Assembly: GCA_000431775.1 (NCBI GenBank)
Contig: FR888206.1
Coordinates: 89,514-98,308 of the forward strand
Length of the DNA: 8,795 nt
Direction of reading: 5' to 3'
DNA from: Clostridium sp. CAG:413
Lineage (GTDB): Bacteria; Bacillota; Clostridia; Oscillospirales; Acutalibacteraceae
Shown here: in pieces, positions 6,444 to 8,795 of the stretch
Layout of the letters: each line of letters begins with the position of its first letter
How positions within the stretch are numbered: position 1 is the first letter of the stretch
Translations under genes and position numbers: made by a program
Notes under the pieces: generated by a model
What the model was told of the DNA's origin: nothing
Databases searched by the model: none
Seen by the model: only the letters and a program-made list of their open reading frames with translations

Positions 6444-6962
6444 ATGAAACGAAACGATAAGATAATTGCGGTGGCGCAGGGGGCGATGATAGCCGCCATT
6501 TACGCCGCCGCCACATACGCAAGCTCCGCCCTCGGCATTGCCTACGGGCAGGTGCAGTTCAGATTTTCCGAGGCGCTGACGGCGCTTGCCGTGCTGACCC
6601 CCGCCGCCGTGCCGGGGTTGACGGTCGGCTGTATCATCGGCAATATCGGCAGCCCGATGGGCGTGTGGGATATCATCTTCGGCTCGCTTGCGACCCTGCT
6701 TGCTTCTCTCTCTGCAAGGGCGCTTCGGCGTGTCAGATTTAAAGGCATTCCGCTGCTCTCGATAATCATGCCCGTTATCTTCAACGCCCTTATCGTCGGC
6801 GCGGAGATAGCACTCCTCACCCCGACCGACGGCGCAAAAATCACTCTTTTTGCCATTAGTGCTCTCGAAGTCGGCGCGGGCGAGCTTGCAGTCTGCCTTG
6901 CGGGCGGAATACCCATTTATCTCGCTCTGAGGAATAAAAACATCCCCGGATTTGATAAATAA
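6444..6962 (+). CDS. queT: QueT-family ECF transporter substrate-binding subunit
   Basis: Integral membrane S-component proposed to import a queuosine precursor (preQ1, preQ0 or queuine) together with a shared ECF energizing module (EcfA, EcfA', EcfT), which is not in this window. It is 172 residues with about five hydrophobic segments (roughly 8-32, 43-66, 74-95, 102-125 and 132-160). The family signature YGQVQFRFSEALTALAVLTP (34-53) is clear, followed by PGLTVGCIIGNI and, near the end, an AGELAV segment. The ATG at 6444 lies 8 bases after GGAG (6432-6435). Many queT genes sit behind a preQ1 riboswitch, but the 21-bp gap here leaves no room for one; the gene instead appears to follow the HAD phosphatase in one transcript. 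Family is confident; substrate is inferred. Confidence 0.9.
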   Translation: MKRNDKIIAVAQGAMIAAIYAAATYASSALGIAYGQVQFRFSEALTALAVLTPAAVPGLTVGCIIGNIGSPMGVWDIIFGSLATLLASLSARALRRVRFKGIPLLSIIMPVIFNALIVGAEIALLTPTDGAKITLFAISALEVGAGELAVCLAGGIPIYLALRNKNIPGFDK

Positions 6963-7002
6963 ACCGCTGCCTAGACTAAATTTAATAAATTATTAAAAAA
7001 AT

Positions 7003-7036
7003 ACCTATTCCATTTTAGGAATAAGTATGGTATAAT
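7003..7036 (+). promoter_or_regulatory. Extended -10 promoter with adjacent inverted repeat
   Basis: TGGTATAAT (7028-7036) is an extended -10 element with no good -35. In the -35 region lies an inverted repeat ACCTATTCC/GGAATAAGT (7003-7011 and 7018-7026, 6-nt spacer, one mismatch), so an activator or repressor may act there. AT-rich sequence upstream (6977-7002) could serve as an UP element. A related motif, TTAGGGGAATAA, recurs just downstream in the leader, next to CCCTTAGGG (7050-7058). It serves the secreted-protein gene at 7081. Confidence 0.65.
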
Positions 7037-7080
7037 GTCATCGTAAATACCCTTAGGGGAATAAAACGGAGGATAAACAA

Positions 7081-8505
7081 ATGACAAAAATCACATCGGC
7101 ATCAAAGAAAATGCTTTCGCTGTTTCTTGCCGTGCTCATGCTCTGCTCGGGCATAGCCGTAAGCGCAAGCGCTGAGGAAGCGAATACCGTAGAGGTGAAT
7201 CAGATCACCCTCGGCGCAGACAATTGCAAATTTATCAATGACGAATACGGCAAGAAGATCGTCGTCAACAACGCCAAGACCACCGTTAAGGGCTCCGACG
7301 TTGAGTATGACGTAGCTTTCACCGCGACTCTCAAGGATTCAAATCCCGCTTCGACTCTGCCCTCAACTCAGGACACCGAGAAGAACACGACCGTATTCCA
7401 GCTTCCCGTTTCGGCTGCCAGTGTTACATACGTTATCTCCGCTAAGATAACCGTTGACGGCAAAGATTATGCGGCAGCTAAGGATTATGAAATCAAGATC
7501 AAGAACGCTCAGCAGGCTCCCGCCGCTCCCGTTCCCGTTAAGATCACTTCCACGAGCGTCGAGCTTAAATCCGTTGTTGGCTGTGAGTACATGCTTAATG
7601 ACGGCGAATGGCAGGCTTCCCCCAAGTTCACCGGTCTTAAGGCTCAGAAAAAGTACACCGTTTCTCAGAGATATAAAGAGACCGAGACCGCTTATGCAAG
7701 CGACAGCGTTTCTGTCAGCGTGACCACCCTCAAGGCTGCGGACGCCGACAGAGCTCCCACCCCCGTGCTCGTTGACAAGACTCAGACCACCATCACCGTT
7801 GCAGTCGTTGTTGACGGCAAGACCCTCAGCGGTTATGAGTTCTCCAAGGACGGCGGCAAGACCTGGCAGAAGAGCGGCCATTTCACCGGCCTCACCGCCA
7901 ACACCATGTATAGCTTCATCGCTCTCAAGAGCTATGACGCAACGGCTCAGGATCCCAACACCGCAAGCGAAGCTATAAAGATAGTCACCAACTCCAAGGA
8001 GGCCTATAACGCTTCCCTTGATAAGTGCGGCTTCAAGATCACCAGCCAGCCCCATGACGACGGCATCTATGCGGGCGACACCGTCGGCTTCACCGCCAGC
8101 GGCGACAGCAGAGGCAACGCAAATGACCTTCAGTACGGCGACACCAGATATGTCCCCGTTGCATACAAGGCAACTCAGGATAAGCCGAATGAGACTCCTC
8201 TCTCGGCAAACGGCAGCGGCACCATCACCACCACCGCAAAGGCGACCGTAACCGTGACCGTCTACTTCGAGAAGCAGAAGTTCGACGGCAACACCGAGGC
8301 AGGCAGCAACGGCTGGACCAAGGTCGGCGTTGAGAGCCGCAGCTTCACCTTTGAAGTTAAGGACGCTTACAACGCAGCAAAGCACTTCTTCCAGAAGGTG
8401 CTCAACTTCCTGCTTGACACTCTGCCCGGAATCATCAACAAGTTCCTTACCGCAGGCATCATTACCAAAATAATCGAGTTCCTCAAGTCCTTCGGCAAGA
8501 AATAA
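7081..8505 (+). CDS. Secreted protein with fibronectin-like repeats and amphipathic C-terminal tail
   Basis: A 474-residue exported protein of unknown function. A Sec signal peptide covers residues 1-31: Lys-rich start, hydrophobic MLSLFLAVLMLCSGIAV, probable cleavage after Ala29-Ser-Ala31. Residues 36-140 look like a beta-sandwich I cannot name. Two related modules follow, about 152-217 and 228-304, each with the pattern tyr-x-(L/F)-x-(D/K)DG-x-W(Q)-x-S-x-FTGL-x-A-x-x-x-Y, a fibronectin-like repeat common in Firmicutes surface proteins. Residues 315-428 are another Ig-like segment. The tail (428-474) is a predicted amphipathic helix rich in Phe, Leu, Ile and Lys, ending FLKSFGKK. There is no LPXTG motif, and Cys22 lacks a lipobox. 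The ATG follows GGAGG (7068-7072) by 8 bases. A strong promoter and terminator flank it, so it is probably monocistronic and well expressed. Confidence 0.88.
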   Translation: MTKITSASKKMLSLFLAVLMLCSGIAVSASAEEANTVEVNQITLGADNCKFINDEYGKKIVVNNAKTTVKGSDVEYDVAFTATLKDSNPASTLPSTQDTEKNTTVFQLPVSAASVTYVISAKITVDGKDYAAAKDYEIKIKNAQQAPAAPVPVKITSTSVELKSVVGCEYMLNDGEWQASPKFTGLKAQKKYTVSQRYKETETAYASDSVSVSVTTLKAADADRAPTPVLVDKTQTTITVAVVVDGKTLSGYEFSKDGGKTWQKSGHFTGLTANTMYSFIALKSYDATAQDPNTASEAIKIVTNSKEAYNASLDKCGFKITSQPHDDGIYAGDTVGFTASGDSRGNANDLQYGDTRYVPVAYKATQDKPNETPLSANGSGTITTTAKATVTVTVYFEKQKFDGNTEAGSNGWTKVGVESRSFTFEVKDAYNAAKHFFQKVLNFLLDTLPGIINKFLTAGIITKIIEFLKSFGKK

Positions 8506-8531
8506 TTGCTGAATAAAACAAAAGCGGCGAC

Positions 8532-8588
8532 TATTGGGCGGACTCAGATAAGGATAAGTCGGTTTTGAGAGGCTATTTTCCGCCCATA
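8532..8588 (+). other. Structured 3' untranslated segment with GC inverted repeat
   Basis: Arms TGGGCGG (8535-8541) and CCGCCCA (8580-8586) pair exactly over 7 bp, extendable by two pairs across a bulge, with a nested CTCA/TGAG pair (8543-8546 and 8566-8569). It lies between the secreted-protein stop and the terminator, so it would be part of the mRNA 3' end. There is no T-run after it, so it is not itself a terminator. Function unknown: RNA stability, protein binding or a processed small RNA. Confidence 0.5.
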
Positions 8589-8596
8589 CTTCATAA

Positions 8597-8640
8597 AAAA
8601 TCTCGGTAATACACAAAGTATTGCCGAGATTTTGTTATTT
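8597..8640. terminator. Strong intrinsic terminator after the secreted-protein gene
   Basis: The stem ATCTCGGTAATAC/GTATTGCCGAGAT (13 bp with one G-T pair, 5-nt loop ACAAA) extends to 16 bp with flanking A-T pairs (8597-8633). TTTGTTATTT follows on the plus strand, and A's precede it, so it could also stop transcription coming from the right. Confidence 0.88.
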
Positions 8641-8679
8641 TGTCTGAACGAAAAATATCTCGCTCAAAACTGCTATGCA

Positions 8680-8788
8680 CCCTGTAAAATTGGATTTTGT
8701 TCTGTGGCAAGGCAAAAAGCGCAGGAATAATGGAGATATATTGCGAGCATTTTTAACGAAGCCACAGGGCAAAGGACTTTTTACAGGG
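8680..8788. repeat. Candidate dispersed hairpin element (MITE-like or structured RNA)
   Basis: Outer inverted repeats CCCTGTAAAA (8680-8689) and TTTTACAGGG (8779-8788) bound 109 bp. Inside them a second pair, CTGTGGC (8702-8708) and GCCACAG (8761-8767), extends outward through T-rich/A-rich pairing, so most of the element folds into one long stem. A central loop of about 52 nt has its own small CGCA/TGCG pairing. No coding frame is evident. It reads like a repeat seen in Ruminococcus-type genomes, but that is from memory and cannot be confirmed here. The sequence after it is cut by the window end. Confidence 0.55.
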
Positions 8789-8795
8789 CGGCTTA

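Noticed and set aside
7141..7152. Lipoprotein attachment at Cys22 of the secreted protein
   Set aside because: The residue before Cys22 is Leu, not Gly/Ala/Ser, so there is no lipobox; a signal-peptidase I site (ASA) follows nine residues later.
8416..8435. Sortase-like TLPGI in the C-terminal tail
   Set aside because: It lacks the Thr-Gly of LPXTG and is not followed by the hydrophobic segment and charged tail of a sorting signal.
7363..8616. 417-codon open frame on the minus strand
   Set aside because: It lies antisense to the secreted-protein gene, starts inside the terminator hairpin, has no ribosome binding site and gives a Gly/Val/Leu-rich product with no domain. It is a by-product of codon bias on the other strand.

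Overview
The window is a piece of a Gram-positive, Clostridia-type chromosome, most likely Oscillospiraceae/Ruminococcus-like. This is inferred from strong AAGGAGG-type ribosome binding sites, sigma-A-like promoters, moderate GC coding sequence with AT-rich gaps, the coaD-linked coiled-coil gene, an ECF-type QueT, and a secreted protein with fibronectin-like repeats. Most of it is housekeeping. I see no phage, CRISPR, toxin-antitoxin or defence module.

Layout. Positions 1-1013 (minus strand) hold the rpsF-ssb-rpsR operon, with rpsR cut by the window edge. It is read from a near-ideal promoter through a structured leader that carries a CACCG hairpin, a candidate S6:S18 autoregulatory element. 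Divergently, uvrC (1240-3090) has its own promoter. A second plus-strand promoter at about 3135 serves rsmD-coaD-coiled-coil protein (3221-5029), a tightly packed set with a 4-nt gap and then a 4-nt ATGA overlap, closed by a hairpin at 5036-5064 that is shared with a convergent gene.

Positions 5075-5509 (minus) encode a small XRE-type regulator. It is divergent from a HAD phosphatase gene (5634-6422) and queT (6444-6962). The 124-bp gap between them holds two overlapping, oppositely directed candidate promoters sharing a 12-bp perfect palindrome, plus a 13-bp direct repeat with a 21-bp period. This is the best candidate regulatory switch in the window.

Positions 7081-8505 encode a secreted, multi-domain beta-rich protein with a signal peptide, two related fibronectin-like repeats and an amphipathic Lys-rich C-terminal tail. 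An extended -10 promoter next to an inverted repeat precedes it, and a strong terminator (8597-8640) follows. The last ~115 bp (8680-8788) look like a mobile or dispersed hairpin element bounded by 10-bp inverted repeats.

How the genes relate: the first half is ribosome assembly (S6, S18, RsmD), DNA repair and replication (SSB, UvrC) and coenzyme A synthesis (CoaD). The second half combines nucleotide/queuosine-precursor handling (QueT, HAD phosphatase), a possible local regulator and a surface protein.
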